From Streptomyces sp. CB01580 (lineage in GTDB: Bacteria; Actinomycetota; Actinomycetes; Streptomycetales; Streptomycetaceae): a DNA stretch of 64,000 nucleotides. Under the pieces are notes generated by a model that worked only from the letters and a program-made list of their open reading frames with translations, was not told the origin of the DNA and searched no databases. The stretch's first letter is position 1. Each line of letters starts with the position of its first letter. The position numbers were made by a program, and so were the translations under genes. This document shows, one piece after another, positions 1 to 8,587 of this stretch. The DNA lies in NCBI RefSeq assembly GCF_001905795.1, contig NZ_LIXJ01000010.1, positions 1 through 64,000 on the forward strand, given 5' to 3'.

Positions 1-16
1 TCGCGTTCAAAAACTT

Positions 17-39
17 TTCCCCCGGTTTCTCCGGGGGAA
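17..39. terminator. Hairpin terminator at left edge
   Basis: A 9-bp perfect stem (TTCCCCCGG / CCGGGGGAA) closes a TTTCT loop. T-rich tails lie on both sides (TTCTTGTTTTC to the right; AAGTTTTTG when read on the minus strand). It could stop transcription in either direction. The surrounding 57 bases are much less GC-rich than the rest of the window. Confidence 0.55.
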
Positions 40-57
40 TTCTTGTTTTCGGGGGGA

Positions 58-150
58 GGCCCCGTTCAGGCCGAGGAAGCCGGTGACGGCGCCGGGCCGG
101 ACCGTGAAGTCGAGCTCCTGGACGACGTGGTGTCCCTGTGCCTCTTCGTG
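58..150 (-). pseudogene. Remnant of an ABC transporter ATP-binding protein (N-terminus only)
   Basis: Read on the minus strand, bases about 131 to 58 encode HHVVQELDFTVRPGAVTG followed by FLGLNGA. This is the start of an ABC ATPase up to the first half of its Walker A motif. The homology then stops: the next codons are unrelated and reach a TGA at 9-7. Upstream, the frame hits TAG at 183-181 with no ATG, GTG or TTG in between, so no start survives. The break falls inside the P-loop and next to a hairpin, as expected for a deletion or insertion scar. The call rests on about 25 residues, and an assembly artefact at a contig edge is possible. Confidence 0.4.
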
Positions 151-265
151 AGTTCGTGAGCCCTGATCGTGAGCGCGACGCTACGGAGCGGGGCGGGCGG
201 CGGCCACGGGCGTGGTCCGGGAAAGTTGTTTGTGCTGGTCGGGTGGGTGACGGCAGGATCGGTGG

Positions 266-826
266 ATGGACCATGTGATCAGAGTCGTACGTGCCGAGGA
301 ATGGCCCCTGGTCAAGGAGCTGCGGCTGGCCGCCCTGCGGGACCCGGTGGCGCCCGTGGCGTTCCTGGAGACGTACGAGCAGGGTGTGACCCGTTCCGAC
401 GAGTTCTGGCGGGACCGGGCGCTCGGAGCCTCCGAGGACGGGAACGGCGAGGTGCGGCAGTTCGTCGCCGTGGCGCCCGACGGGCGGTGGGACGGCAGCG
501 TGACGGTGCTGATCGAACGGCCGGACGCGGAGGTCCGGTTCGGCGAGGCGGCCGAGACCCACCAGGCTCATGTGGTCGGCGTGTTCCTGCGGCCCGAGGC
601 GCGGGGGCGGGGCCTGGCCGAGGAGTTGTTCCGGGCTGCGACGGAATGGGCCTGGTCGCTGGACGGGCCGCGGATCGAGCGGGTGCGGCTGTACGTGCAC
701 GAGGACAACCCACGGGCCGCGGCGTTCTACCGGCGGATCGGGTTCGTGCCCACCGGGCGGACGGAGCCCGTGCCGGGTGATCCGTCCGCCCGGGAGATCG
801 AGTGCGCGGTGGCGCGTCCGGAGTAG
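266..826 (+). CDS. GNAT family N-acetyltransferase
   Basis: This 186-residue protein has the Gcn5-related acetyltransferase fold. It carries VFLRPEARGRGLAEELF (about residues 112-128), the Q/RxxGxG/A acetyl-CoA binding motif, and LYVHEDNPRAAAFYRRIGF (about 143-161), the usual last strand and helix of the fold. GNAT enzymes transfer an acetyl group from acetyl-CoA to an amine; the substrate cannot be read from the sequence. The ATG at 266 follows GGCAGGATCGGTGG. It is transcribed convergently with the secretion-like cluster that ends at 927. An ordinary stand-alone cytoplasmic enzyme, probably not part of that cluster. Confidence 0.85.
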   Translation: MDHVIRVVRAEEWPLVKELRLAALRDPVAPVAFLETYEQGVTRSDEFWRDRALGASEDGNGEVRQFVAVAPDGRWDGSVTVLIERPDAEVRFGEAAETHQAHVVGVFLRPEARGRGLAEELFRAATEWAWSLDGPRIERVRLYVHEDNPRAAAFYRRIGFVPTGRTEPVPGDPSAREIECAVARPE

Positions 827-926
827 CCACGAGGCGGCGTGCGTGCGGCCGGTCGTGGCCGCTCGCGAGGGGCCGGGGCCCGTCCGGTCGGCGAAGGGCG
901 TGAGGCCGGACGAGGCGGCGCGGAGC

Positions 927-2618
927 TCAGCGCGGGGGCGAGAGTTCCTGGGGCCAGCGGGCACGGGCCTGTTCACGGGAACGGAGGAGGGCCAGGGTCG
1001 GCAGCCCCGCGGCCCCGCCCGTCGACAGCAGCTCCGGGAGCCGGGGAAGCGGCGCCACCGCGGCGACGTCGTCGAGCACGAGCGTCATTGGTGGGTCGAG
1101 CCGACCGTCGGCTGACCGTGCGGCCAGGCGGCGGCCGTGCTCGACCACGTGTGAGGCGAGCGCCGTGAGCAGGGGCATCGCTCCGGGGCCCGAACGGGGA
1201 TCCTCGATCGGCTCACCCACCACATAGAGAATGCCCCCCTCGTCCACGAAAGATGCCAGCGCGAGCGAATCCGCCCGGTTCGGTGTGCAGGCCTCGCGGA
1301 TGTGGACCGCGGAGAGCGCGCCGAAGGCCCGTACGGTCAACTCCTGTGCCATCTCGCGGCGTTCGGGGTGCGCCGTGAGGGCGGACTCCAGCAGTCCGGC
1401 GAGTCCGGACGCGGCCTTGGGGTGGGTGCGCAGCAGCCGCACCGCTTCGTGGGCGCCGCCCCCGAGGGCCCAGCGGTGGACCTGACGGAAGGGGCGGCCG
1501 TCGACGGCCGCGGCGTGCAGCCAGCACTTCAGGAGCGTTTCCGCGGTGTCGGCCGTCGCCGCGTCCATGCGGGCCTGCGGCCGGACCGGCGCGAGCAGCG
1601 CGGCGGAGCGGGACGCGGCGGTGTCGGCGTCCTCGCAGCCCGTCGTGGGCGACCAGTGCAGACGGGCCGGGGTGTCGCAGAGGTGGCCGGGGTCGTAGAC
1701 GAGGACCGGGCCGAGCTTGGCCCGGGGACCCTTCGTCTCCGCCCAGACCGTGGGGTCCGAGGTGACGACGAGCGCGGGCCCGTCGGCCTCCAGGATCGCC
1801 CGGACGACGGTGGGACGGCGGATGGCGGGCGGACCGTGGACGACGAGCGGGGCGCCGGGAGTGGTCTCCGCGAGGGGACCGGCGCCGGGGCCGGGCTCCG
1901 GAGCGGCGGGTGTCCTCGCAGCCGGGGCGGTGGCGGCCTCCGGAGCGGGGCCGGGCACGGGAACGGGGTCCGTCGCGGGCGCGGCGGCGGAGAGCAGTGC
2001 GGGCGTGGGCTCCGGTGCGGATCCGGGGTGCGGGGTGGGCTCGGGATCGAGGGGCCGCGGGGCGGGCACGGGGCGGGCCGCCACGGCGGCTTCCGTGGGC
2101 CCGCTCGTGTCCCTGCCCGTCTCGCTGCCCGTCTCCCTGCCTGTGTCTTTGCCTGTCTCGCCGTCCTCGTACAGGGCCGCGTGCCGTTCGGCGCGTTGCC
2201 GGGCCCGTACCGCGCGCCAGCGGGTCACCACCCCCAGCACGAAGATCGCGAGCACCACCAGCACCATCAGTTCGCCTATGAACAGGCCCCAGAACAGCCC
2301 GTATCCCGAGAGGGCGTCCGCGGGGGTCCCGGGCCAGGCGGCCGGGAGGTCGTGCGGCGCGGTGACGAGCCCGCGCATCGCGAGGGGGGTCTCGGCGAGG
2401 GTGACCCCTTCCGGCCAGGCGCCGTGCGCGAACAGACCGGCCAGACCGGTGGCCGTCCACGTCAGGAGTGCCAGCCCGAGCAGGAATGCCAGCAGGCCGA
2501 TCAGCATCCCGTCCGGGATGCCTCCGCCGTTTCCGTCCCGGCCGGCTCCGCCGGGCCCGTTCCTCCCCCGGTTCCCGCCCCCGCCTCCCGTGCCGTGTAC
2601 TCCGCCGTGCCCCGCCAT
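927..2618 (-). CDS. VirD4/TraD-like coupling protein homologue with degenerate P-loop
   Basis: A 563-residue protein with two N-terminal membrane helices (about residues 38-65 and 108-132) and a Pro/Ala-rich linker (about 165-255). The cytoplasmic domain resembles VirD4/TcpA coupling ATPases. A segment VRAILEADGPALVVTSDPTV and a Walker B-like LVLDDVAAVAPLPRLP are visible. At the expected P-loop (residues 261-271) the sequence is HGPPAIRRPTV, without the GK[S/T] of a functional Walker A. The protein also stops at QARARWPQELSPPR, where coupling proteins usually continue for another 100 or so residues. It is last in a minus-strand operon, 1 bp after the VirB4-like gene. In active T4SS this protein recruits substrates; here an ATP-independent or scaffold role is inferred. 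Confidence 0.7.
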   Translation of the reverse strand: MAGHGGVHGTGGGGGNRGRNGPGGAGRDGNGGGIPDGMLIGLLAFLLGLALLTWTATGLAGLFAHGAWPEGVTLAETPLAMRGLVTAPHDLPAAWPGTPADALSGYGLFWGLFIGELMVLVVLAIFVLGVVTRWRAVRARQRAERHAALYEDGETGKDTGRETGSETGRDTSGPTEAAVAARPVPAPRPLDPEPTPHPGSAPEPTPALLSAAAPATDPVPVPGPAPEAATAPAARTPAAPEPGPGAGPLAETTPGAPLVVHGPPAIRRPTVVRAILEADGPALVVTSDPTVWAETKGPRAKLGPVLVYDPGHLCDTPARLHWSPTTGCEDADTAASRSAALLAPVRPQARMDAATADTAETLLKCWLHAAAVDGRPFRQVHRWALGGGAHEAVRLLRTHPKAASGLAGLLESALTAHPERREMAQELTVRAFGALSAVHIREACTPNRADSLALASFVDEGGILYVVGEPIEDPRSGPGAMPLLTALASHVVEHGRRLAARSADGRLDPPMTLVLDDVAAVAPLPRLPELLSTGGAAGLPTLALLRSREQARARWPQELSPPR

Positions 2619-2619
2619 G

Positions 2620-4041
2620 TCAGGCCACCGTTGACTCGGACGACTCGTTCAGCCGCCGCTGCTGGTACTCGATCCGTGCCGCGCGCTCCTCCGCCTCCAG
2701 GTCGGCGGCGCGCTCGTCGTCCGGGATGGTCTCGTCGGAGGAGGACTCGGTCATTGCGCGGTCGGTGAAGACGAGCGGCCGTTCCGCCTCGGTGATCAGG
2801 TGTTTGACGACCTGGACGTTGCCGTTGACGTCCCAGACCGCGATGCCGGGGGTGAGCGTGGGGATGATCTCGACGGCCCAGCGCGGCAGGCCGAGCACCC
2901 GGCCCGTCGCTCTGGCCTCGTCGGCCTTCTGGGCGTAGATCGTGCGGGTCGAGGCCATCTTGAGGATCGCCGCGGCCTCGCGGGCCGCCGCTCCGTCGAC
3001 GACGTCGCTGAGGTGGTGGACGACCGCCACGAACGACAGGCCCAGCCGTCGCCCGAACTTCAGCAGGCGCTGGAAGAGCTGGGCCACGAAGGGCGAGTTG
3101 ATGATGTGCCACGCCTCCTCGACCAGGAAGATGCGTTTCTTCCGGTCGGGCCGGATCCAGGTGTGCTCCAGCCAGACGCCGACGATCGCCATCAGGATCG
3201 GCATCGCGATCGAGTTGCGGTCGATGTGCGAGAGGTCGAAGACGATCAGCGGGGCGTCGAGGTCGATGCCGGCGCTGGTCGGTCCGTCGAACATGCCGCG
3301 CAGGTCGCCGTCGACCAGTCGGTCCAGGACGAGCGCGACGTCCAGGCCCCAGGCCCGTACGTCGTCTATGTCGACGTTCATCGCCTCGGCGGACTCGGGT
3401 TCCGGGTGCCGGAGCTGCTCGACGATGTCGGTCAGCACGGGCTGCCGGTCGGTGATCGTCTCGTTGACGTACGCGTGGGCGACCTTCAGCGCGAAGCCGG
3501 ACCGTTCGTCCAGCCCGTGTCCGGTCGCCACCTCGATGATGGTGCGGAGCAGGGCGAGCTGACCGGTCGTGGTGATCGCGGGGTCGAGCGGGTTGAGCCG
3601 GATGCCGCCGTTGAGCGCGGCGGTCGGGTCGAGGCGGATCGGGGTGAGCCCGAGCTGCTGCGCGATCAGGTTCCACTCGCCGACGCCGTCCTCGCCCTGC
3701 GCGTCCAGGACGACGACCTGCCGGTCGCGGAAGCGGAGCTGGCGGAGCACGTACGTCTTCTCCAGCGCGGACTTGCCGTTCCCCGACTCGCCGAGCACCA
3801 GCCAGTGCGGGGCGGGCAGCTGCTGCCCGTAGAGCTGGAACGGGTCGTAGATGTAGCCCTTGCCGGAGTACACCTCACGACCGATGATCACGCCGGAGTC
3901 GCCGAGGCCGGGGGCCGCGGTGGGCAGGTAGACGGCCTGGGCCTGTCCCGTCGACGTACGGACGGGCAGCCTCGTCGTCTCCACCTTCCCGAAGAGGAAG
4001 GCGGTGAAGGCGTCCGACAGCGCGGACAGAGGATCTCGCAT
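2620..4041 (-). CDS. VirB4-like type IV secretion ATPase
   Basis: This 473-residue ATPase has Walker A GESGNGKS at residues 84-91 and Walker B IFLVEEAWHII near residue 310, the arrangement of VirB4/TraE/ConE proteins. The family powers assembly and substrate translocation at the inner face of the membrane. It is shorter than Gram-negative VirB4 (about 800 residues): it lacks the N-terminal membrane domain, which may be supplied by the SCO6880-family protein encoded just upstream. The ATG at 4041 is 67 bp from that gene. The spacer carries short CTCTCGTGT repeats. The P-loop is intact here, in contrast to the downstream VirD4-like protein. Such proteins are often annotated as ATP/GTP-binding protein in Streptomyces. 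Confidence 0.85.
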   Translation of the reverse strand: MRDPLSALSDAFTAFLFGKVETTRLPVRTSTGQAQAVYLPTAAPGLGDSGVIIGREVYSGKGYIYDPFQLYGQQLPAPHWLVLGESGNGKSALEKTYVLRQLRFRDRQVVVLDAQGEDGVGEWNLIAQQLGLTPIRLDPTAALNGGIRLNPLDPAITTTGQLALLRTIIEVATGHGLDERSGFALKVAHAYVNETITDRQPVLTDIVEQLRHPEPESAEAMNVDIDDVRAWGLDVALVLDRLVDGDLRGMFDGPTSAGIDLDAPLIVFDLSHIDRNSIAMPILMAIVGVWLEHTWIRPDRKKRIFLVEEAWHIINSPFVAQLFQRLLKFGRRLGLSFVAVVHHLSDVVDGAAAREAAAILKMASTRTIYAQKADEARATGRVLGLPRWAVEIIPTLTPGIAVWDVNGNVQVVKHLITEAERPLVFTDRAMTESSSDETIPDDERAADLEAEERAARIEYQQRRLNESSESTVA

Positions 4042-4108
4042 GGCGGGACCGGCCTCCCTCTCGTGTCTCTCGTGTCTCTCGGTTGTCTCGGTGGGGTCGG
4101 TCGCGCGG

Positions 4109-5659
4109 TCAGCGGCGGATGCCGGTGGCGAACGGCAGGGTGTTCACGAAGGCGCGGTGGTGCTCACGGTCGCACCACTCCAGCTTGAGGTACGACTTGC
4201 CGGCGGAGGCGCGGATCGTCCGCTTGTCGCGGGCGAGGGCCTCGGGGGAGCGCGAGGACACGGTGATGTACCCCACGAGGTTCACCCCGGCCGCGCCGCT
4301 CGCGAGGTCTTCGCCCCGTTGGTCGAGGCGGCCGTGCGCGGCGATGTCGCGCGGGTCGACGGTGCGGTTCATCTTGGCCTGACGGCTCGCCTCCGCCTCG
4401 TCGTTGGTCTTCTCGGTGAGCATCCGCTCGATGGCGATCTCGGTGGGTTCGAGGTCCATGCAGACCGCGACCGTACGGATCACATCGGGCGTGTGGACGA
4501 GGAGCGGGGCCAGGAAGTTGACCCCGACGGGCGTCATCGGCCATTCCTTCACCCAGGCCGTGGAGTGGCACCAGGGGGCGCGGGTGACCGACTCACGGGT
4601 CTTGGCCTGGAGGAACGTCGGCTCGACCGCGTCCAGTTCGGCGGGCCAGGCGTTGCGCTTGGTCATTGCCTGGATGTGGTCGATGGGGTGGTCGGGGTCG
4701 TACATGGAGTGCACGAGGGAGGCGAGCCGGCTCTGGCCGAGCGGCTGGCGCACCCTGATGTCGGCCTCGGCGAGACGGGCGCAGATGTCGGTGAGCTCGC
4801 GCGCCATGACGACGGCGAGGCCCGCGTCCCGGTCCAGCTTGCGGCCGGCCGCGGGGCGGGCCGCACGGGCCATGGCGTTGGCCTCGGCGGCGAGCTCACG
4901 GGTGTAGTGCATGCAGGCCACGAGGTAGGCGCGGTGCTGCTCGCTGGAGGTGGACACCATGGACTGGAGCTGGTCGTACGAGTCCCGCAGCCAGGCCGGG
5001 GAGGAGTCGTCGCCGCGCTGGCCGACGTCCTTGGCGTGCGCGTCGGGGTCGGCGGGGAGGGTACGGGCCAGCATCTGGATGCGGGTCACGAAGCCGTCCC
5101 CGTTGGCGACGTGCTTCAGCAGGGTGCCGAAGCGGTCGACGAGAGCCTCCTGGTCCTCGCTGTCGCGCAGGCCGACGCCGGGGCCCTCGATCTCGATCGC
5201 GGCGGTGACGGTACGGCGGTCGGCGTGCAGCAGCACGGCGATCTCGTCCGGGCCGAAGGGGGCGGCGAGCCAGTTGATCCGGCCGATGCCTGGGGGCGGG
5301 CCGATCTCGACCTCCCGCCCGTCGGCGCGCACCCCGGCCTCCATGGCGCCGGAGCGGTAGGACGTGCCGCGGCGCAGCATGCGCTTGTAACTCCGGTTGA
5401 TCTCGTACCACTTGTAGAAGGTGCGGTGCCGGTACGGGACGTACACGATGGCCAGGGCGAGCAGCGGGAAGCCCGCCAGCAGCACGATGCGCGGGGCCAG
5501 GTAGGGGATGGCCAGTCCGCTCACCATGCCGAGGAACGCGCCGACGATGATCAGCGCGATCTCCCCGGTCTCGCGGTTCTTGCCGACGATCGCGTTCGGC
5601 CGGGCGCGGCCGATGAGATACGTGCGGCGGGGCGCGATCGTGTGGGCCGGAGTCGTCAA
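4109..5659 (-). CDS. SCO6880-family membrane protein of the secretion cluster
   Basis: A 516-residue protein whose N-terminus (YLIGRARPNAIVGK) precedes two hydrophobic segments at about residues 32-52 and 55-75. A long soluble domain follows. This matches the SCO6880 family, which recurs with VirB4-like ATPases in actinobacterial T4SS-like and conjugation loci, and probably acts as the membrane-bound N-terminal partner (PrgI/VirB3-like) of the ATPase. The start appears to be TTG at 5659, preceded by GGGAGGTGGAGGGCG. Its first bases overlap the upstream stop as TTGA, which suggests translational coupling. Function is inferred from family and neighbours. Confidence 0.75.
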   Translation of the reverse strand: MTTPAHTIAPRRTYLIGRARPNAIVGKNRETGEIALIIVGAFLGMVSGLAIPYLAPRIVLLAGFPLLALAIVYVPYRHRTFYKWYEINRSYKRMLRRGTSYRSGAMEAGVRADGREVEIGPPPGIGRINWLAAPFGPDEIAVLLHADRRTVTAAIEIEGPGVGLRDSEDQEALVDRFGTLLKHVANGDGFVTRIQMLARTLPADPDAHAKDVGQRGDDSSPAWLRDSYDQLQSMVSTSSEQHRAYLVACMHYTRELAAEANAMARAARPAAGRKLDRDAGLAVVMARELTDICARLAEADIRVRQPLGQSRLASLVHSMYDPDHPIDHIQAMTKRNAWPAELDAVEPTFLQAKTRESVTRAPWCHSTAWVKEWPMTPVGVNFLAPLLVHTPDVIRTVAVCMDLEPTEIAIERMLTEKTNDEAEASRQAKMNRTVDPRDIAAHGRLDQRGEDLASGAAGVNLVGYITVSSRSPEALARDKRTIRASAGKSYLKLEWCDREHHRAFVNTLPFATGIRR

Positions 5660-7209
5660 CGCCCTCCACCTCCCGTGCTGTTGTTACCTGTACTGCCTGA
5701 TCCGCCGCGCGGGGTGCGGCTGCCGTGCGGGGTGCCGGAGGCCGGACCCGATCCGCTGCGGGGCGGGGGCGCGGTGGGGGAACCGGTGCCGCGGGAGCCG
5801 TGCGCGGCGACGCCGCCGCTGACCGGGTTGGCGGGCCGGGGGCCGCCGCCGGCGTCGCCGCCGTTCTGGCCGCCGCGGCCGCTGTGCGTCTTGATGCCCT
5901 GGGAGACGAGGGCGGCGGGGGAACTGATCAGCGCGGCGGCCTGGGAGCCGTCGGTGGCCTGCTTGCGGTTGGTGCGCGCGCCCTGGATCTCGTCGCCGAA
6001 ACCGGGCACGAAGCGGTAGATCATCGCGGAGGCGAAGATCGCGAGCAGGATGATGGCGAGCCCGGAAACCACGGAGGAGAACGCGTTCGGTCCGTCGTCG
6101 CCGGAGAGCGCGCCGGCCAGTCCGAGGACGATGACGATGACCGGTTTCACCATGATCACCGCGATCATGATGCCCGCCCAGCGGCGTACGTGGCCCCACA
6201 TGTTCTTGTCGACGAGCCCCGCGTAGACGACGGTGCCGAGCAGGGCGCCGACGTAGAGCAGGGCGGCGCGGATGACGAGTTCCAGGTAGAGGACGCCCGC
6301 GGCGAGGATCGAGACGAGCGAGACGACGATCAGCATGATCGGCCCGCCGCCGATGTCGGAGCCCTTCTTGAGCGCTTCGGCGAAGGACCCGAAGAAGACG
6401 TCGGCCTTGTTCCCGGTGGCCGAGGCGATCGCGTCGCTGATGCCGTCGGTGGCGGACACGACCACGTACAGGACGAGCGGGGTGAACGCCGACGCGATGA
6501 CGGTCAGCCAGAGGAAGCCGACCGCCTCGGAGATCGCGGTGCTGAGCGGGACGCCGCGGATGGCGCGCTTGGCGACGGCGAACAGCCACAGGACGAGCGT
6601 GAGGAAGGCGGAGGCGGCGAAGACGATCGCGTACTGGTTGCGGAAGGTCTCGTTGGTGAAGTCGACGTTCGCGGTCTGCTTCACAGCCTCGCTGAGCTTG
6701 TCGATGATCCACGCGGCGGCGTCGGCGCAGCCCCGGGCGAGGGAGGAGAGGGGGTCGAGCGATTCGTCGACGGTGGAGCGGTTGGTCTGGGTGGTGGCCG
6801 CCTCGCCCTTCTCGCAGTAGTCCTTGGCGAGTCCGACGATGAGGTCGCAGGCGCCGTCGCTCGCGCCGGGCGAGGGCGACGACGACGGCTGGGACGTGGA
6901 CGACGGCGTGGGGTCCGCGACGGCCGGTGAGGCCAGCAGGAGCGACACGACCGGCAGGAGCGCCGCCACCACCGGCAGACCGGCGAGGACCGTCAGGAGG
7001 GCGCGGGCGCGCGGGTGTCGGCCGAGGGACGCCGCGAGGGTGCGCGGGCGCGGGCGTCGGCCGAGGAGTGTCGGGAAGGAGCGGGTGCGACGGCGCCGGC
7101 CGAGGGCCGTTGCGGGGACGCGCGCCGATGGGCGGTGACGACGAGACCTGGTGCCCCTCCCGGCAACGTCCGTCCCGCAAGCCTTTCCGGTCACGGTACT
7201 AGCGGGCAT
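5656..7209 (-). CDS. VirB6/TrbL-like polytopic membrane protein
   Basis: About 517 residues. An Arg-rich leader of about 50 residues is followed by a signal-like hydrophobic stretch ending in ASPAVADP. A loop with Cys residues (GACDLIVGLAKDYCEKG) comes next, then about six membrane helices. The C-terminal tail is rich in Gly, Pro and Ser and predicted disordered. This layout fits VirB6/TrbL channel proteins. I chose ATG 7209, which overlaps the end of the upstream gene by 11 bp. The frame is open further upstream, but that part only shadows the preceding gene. The first codons overlap a sequence resembling the end of the MITE at 60423 (see findings). Confidence 0.75.
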   Translation of the reverse strand: MPASTVTGKACGTDVAGRGTRSRRHRPSARVPATALGRRRRTRSFPTLLGRRPRPRTLAASLGRHPRARALLTVLAGLPVVAALLPVVSLLLASPAVADPTPSSTSQPSSSPSPGASDGACDLIVGLAKDYCEKGEAATTQTNRSTVDESLDPLSSLARGCADAAAWIIDKLSEAVKQTANVDFTNETFRNQYAIVFAASAFLTLVLWLFAVAKRAIRGVPLSTAISEAVGFLWLTVIASAFTPLVLYVVVSATDGISDAIASATGNKADVFFGSFAEALKKGSDIGGGPIMLIVVSLVSILAAGVLYLELVIRAALLYVGALLGTVVYAGLVDKNMWGHVRRWAGIMIAVIMVKPVIVIVLGLAGALSGDDGPNAFSSVVSGLAIILLAIFASAMIYRFVPGFGDEIQGARTNRKQATDGSQAAALISSPAALVSQGIKTHSGRGGQNGGDAGGGPRPANPVSGGVAAHGSRGTGSPTAPPPRSGSGPASGTPHGSRTPRGGSGSTGNNSTGGGGR

Positions 7210-8065
7210 AGGTGAAGCCTCCGTATCCCTGAACGGCACTGGCGATCTCGTCCGAGGTCGAGGCCCGGTTGTCGCCGTTGACGGGCGTGGGGCCCTCCGT
7301 CTGGCTCGACGACTCGATCCGCCAGTCGCCACCGACCCACTTGAGCTTCTGCGTGAGGGTGAACCACCGTGAGGTGACGGGCTTGGTGGAGTCCTGGCCG
7401 GCCATGCCGACCAGACCCGTGCACCAGACCTCGACGGTGGCGGTGTCACCGCCGTGCTCGACCACCTTCGTGCCCACGGGCATGGTCCGGGAGACGAAGG
7501 TCAGGCCGGACGGGGTGGTGCCGTCCGCGTGGAGACCGAGGTTCTCCAGCAGGCCCGGCGAGTACGCCTTCGTCAGGTCGGTCAGCAGGCCCTCCACGAC
7601 GGCGGGGTCATGGGTGGCCTCGACGATGGACCGGCGGGTGTCGGCGCTGAACATCCCGGCCGAGCCCAGTGCCACCGCGAAGTTGGACGCCGCGCTCTGC
7701 GCGCCCTGCTCGTCGTGGGCGAACCCGGTGGGGATCGAACCGTTCTTCCCCGTCACCGGTCTGGTGCCGGTGGCGGCGGTGGACGAGGAGTCGGGCCTGC
7801 CGCCCGCGCTCGCCGGGCCGCCGTCCTTGCCGTCCTTGCCGCCTCCGCCCAGGTTCGCGAACGCGATGGCGGCGATCAGGAGGACGACCACGCCGACGAC
7901 CATGACGAGGGAGCGGGAGGAACGGGCCGGGCGGCGGGCGGCGCCGTAGTCGTCACCCTCGCCGTCGGGCAGGCGGGTACGGGTCTGGCGCGTTCCGCCG
8001 ATGGTGCTGTACGGGTCGGCGGTACGCCCCGGGCCGCCGTAGCCGCGCTCGTCGCCGGTGCTCAT
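7199..8065 (-). CDS. VirB8/TcpC-like bitopic membrane protein
   Basis: A 288-residue protein with a disordered cytoplasmic N-terminus (about 50 residues). One membrane helix, LVMVVGVVVLLIAAIAFANL, lies at about residues 53-72. A Gly/Ser linker leads to an extracytoplasmic domain from about residue 110, with the alternating helix-strand pattern ending WRIESSSQTEGP that is expected for an NTF2-like fold. The topology is that of VirB8/TcpC assembly factors, which hold T4SS subunits together outside the membrane. Homology is inferred from topology and neighbourhood only. The gene starts at ATG 8065 and overlaps the VirB6-like start downstream. Confidence 0.6.
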   Translation of the reverse strand: MSTGDERGYGGPGRTADPYSTIGGTRQTRTRLPDGEGDDYGAARRPARSSRSLVMVVGVVVLLIAAIAFANLGGGGKDGKDGGPASAGGRPDSSSTAATGTRPVTGKNGSIPTGFAHDEQGAQSAASNFAVALGSAGMFSADTRRSIVEATHDPAVVEGLLTDLTKAYSPGLLENLGLHADGTTPSGLTFVSRTMPVGTKVVEHGGDTATVEVWCTGLVGMAGQDSTKPVTSRWFTLTQKLKWVGGDWRIESSSQTEGPTPVNGDNRASTSDEIASAVQGYGGFTYAR

Positions 8066-8278
8066 CTCTCGTACGCCCCTTCAACCGTTTGCTCGGCCGC
8101 TTCCTGAACCGGGTGATACGACGGTAGCCGCACGGTTTCCCGCGCGGGCGCGGTGTGGTGACTCGACATCAGGGGGACGCAACCTCTGCCGGTGGGCACG
8201 ACGGGCGGGTGGTGGAGGTGGGACGGACGGGGAACGGAGGAATGGGCGCGGAGCGCCCCTTGCGTGGGTGACCGCCAG

Positions 8279-8587
8279 TCAGACGGCCATCCCGTAGACG
8301 ATGGTGAACACCGTCCCCAGGGATCCGATGATGAACACACCGGTGAGCCCCGCGACGATCAGCCCCTTGCCCTGCTCCGCGCTGAACGTGTCGCGCAGTG
8401 CGGTGGCGCCGATGCGCTGCTTGGCCGCACCCCAGACCGCGATGCCGAGGCAGAGCAGGATGGCGATGGCCATCACCACTTCGATCATCACGCGGGCCTC
8501 GTTGCCCAGGGTCCCGAACGGCCCCCAGTTCGGGGCGATTCCGCCGATGATGGTGGTGATGTCGCCCTTTTCAGCTGCCAGGATCAT
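8279..8587 (-). CDS. Small two-helix membrane protein (VirB2-like position)
   Basis: About 102 residues with two membrane helices: VMIEVVMAIAILLCLGIAVW and GLIVAGLTGVFIIGSLGTVF. A short basic/polar loop (AAKQRIGATALRDTFSAEQ) separates them. Size and hairpin topology resemble VirB2/TrbC pilins, and it heads the secretion-like operon, where such a subunit would fit. I prefer ATG 8587 (SD-like AGGGGCGG). A GTG at 8629 would add 14 residues. No classical signal peptide is seen. Pilin identity is an inference from size and location. Confidence 0.65.
   Translation of the reverse strand: MILAAEKGDITTIIGGIAPNWGPFGTLGNEARVMIEVVMAIAILLCLGIAVWGAAKQRIGATALRDTFSAEQGKGLIVAGLTGVFIIGSLGTVFTIVYGMAV

Noticed and set aside
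4004..6019. Plus-strand open frame of 671 codons over the secretion cluster
   Set aside because: Antisense to the VirB4-like and SCO6880-family genes, which have clear ATPase and membrane motifs.
927..8587. Type VI secretion system
   Set aside because: Some annotation pipelines call these Streptomyces proteins type VI, but the motifs are VirB4/VirD4-like and there is no contractile sheath gene.
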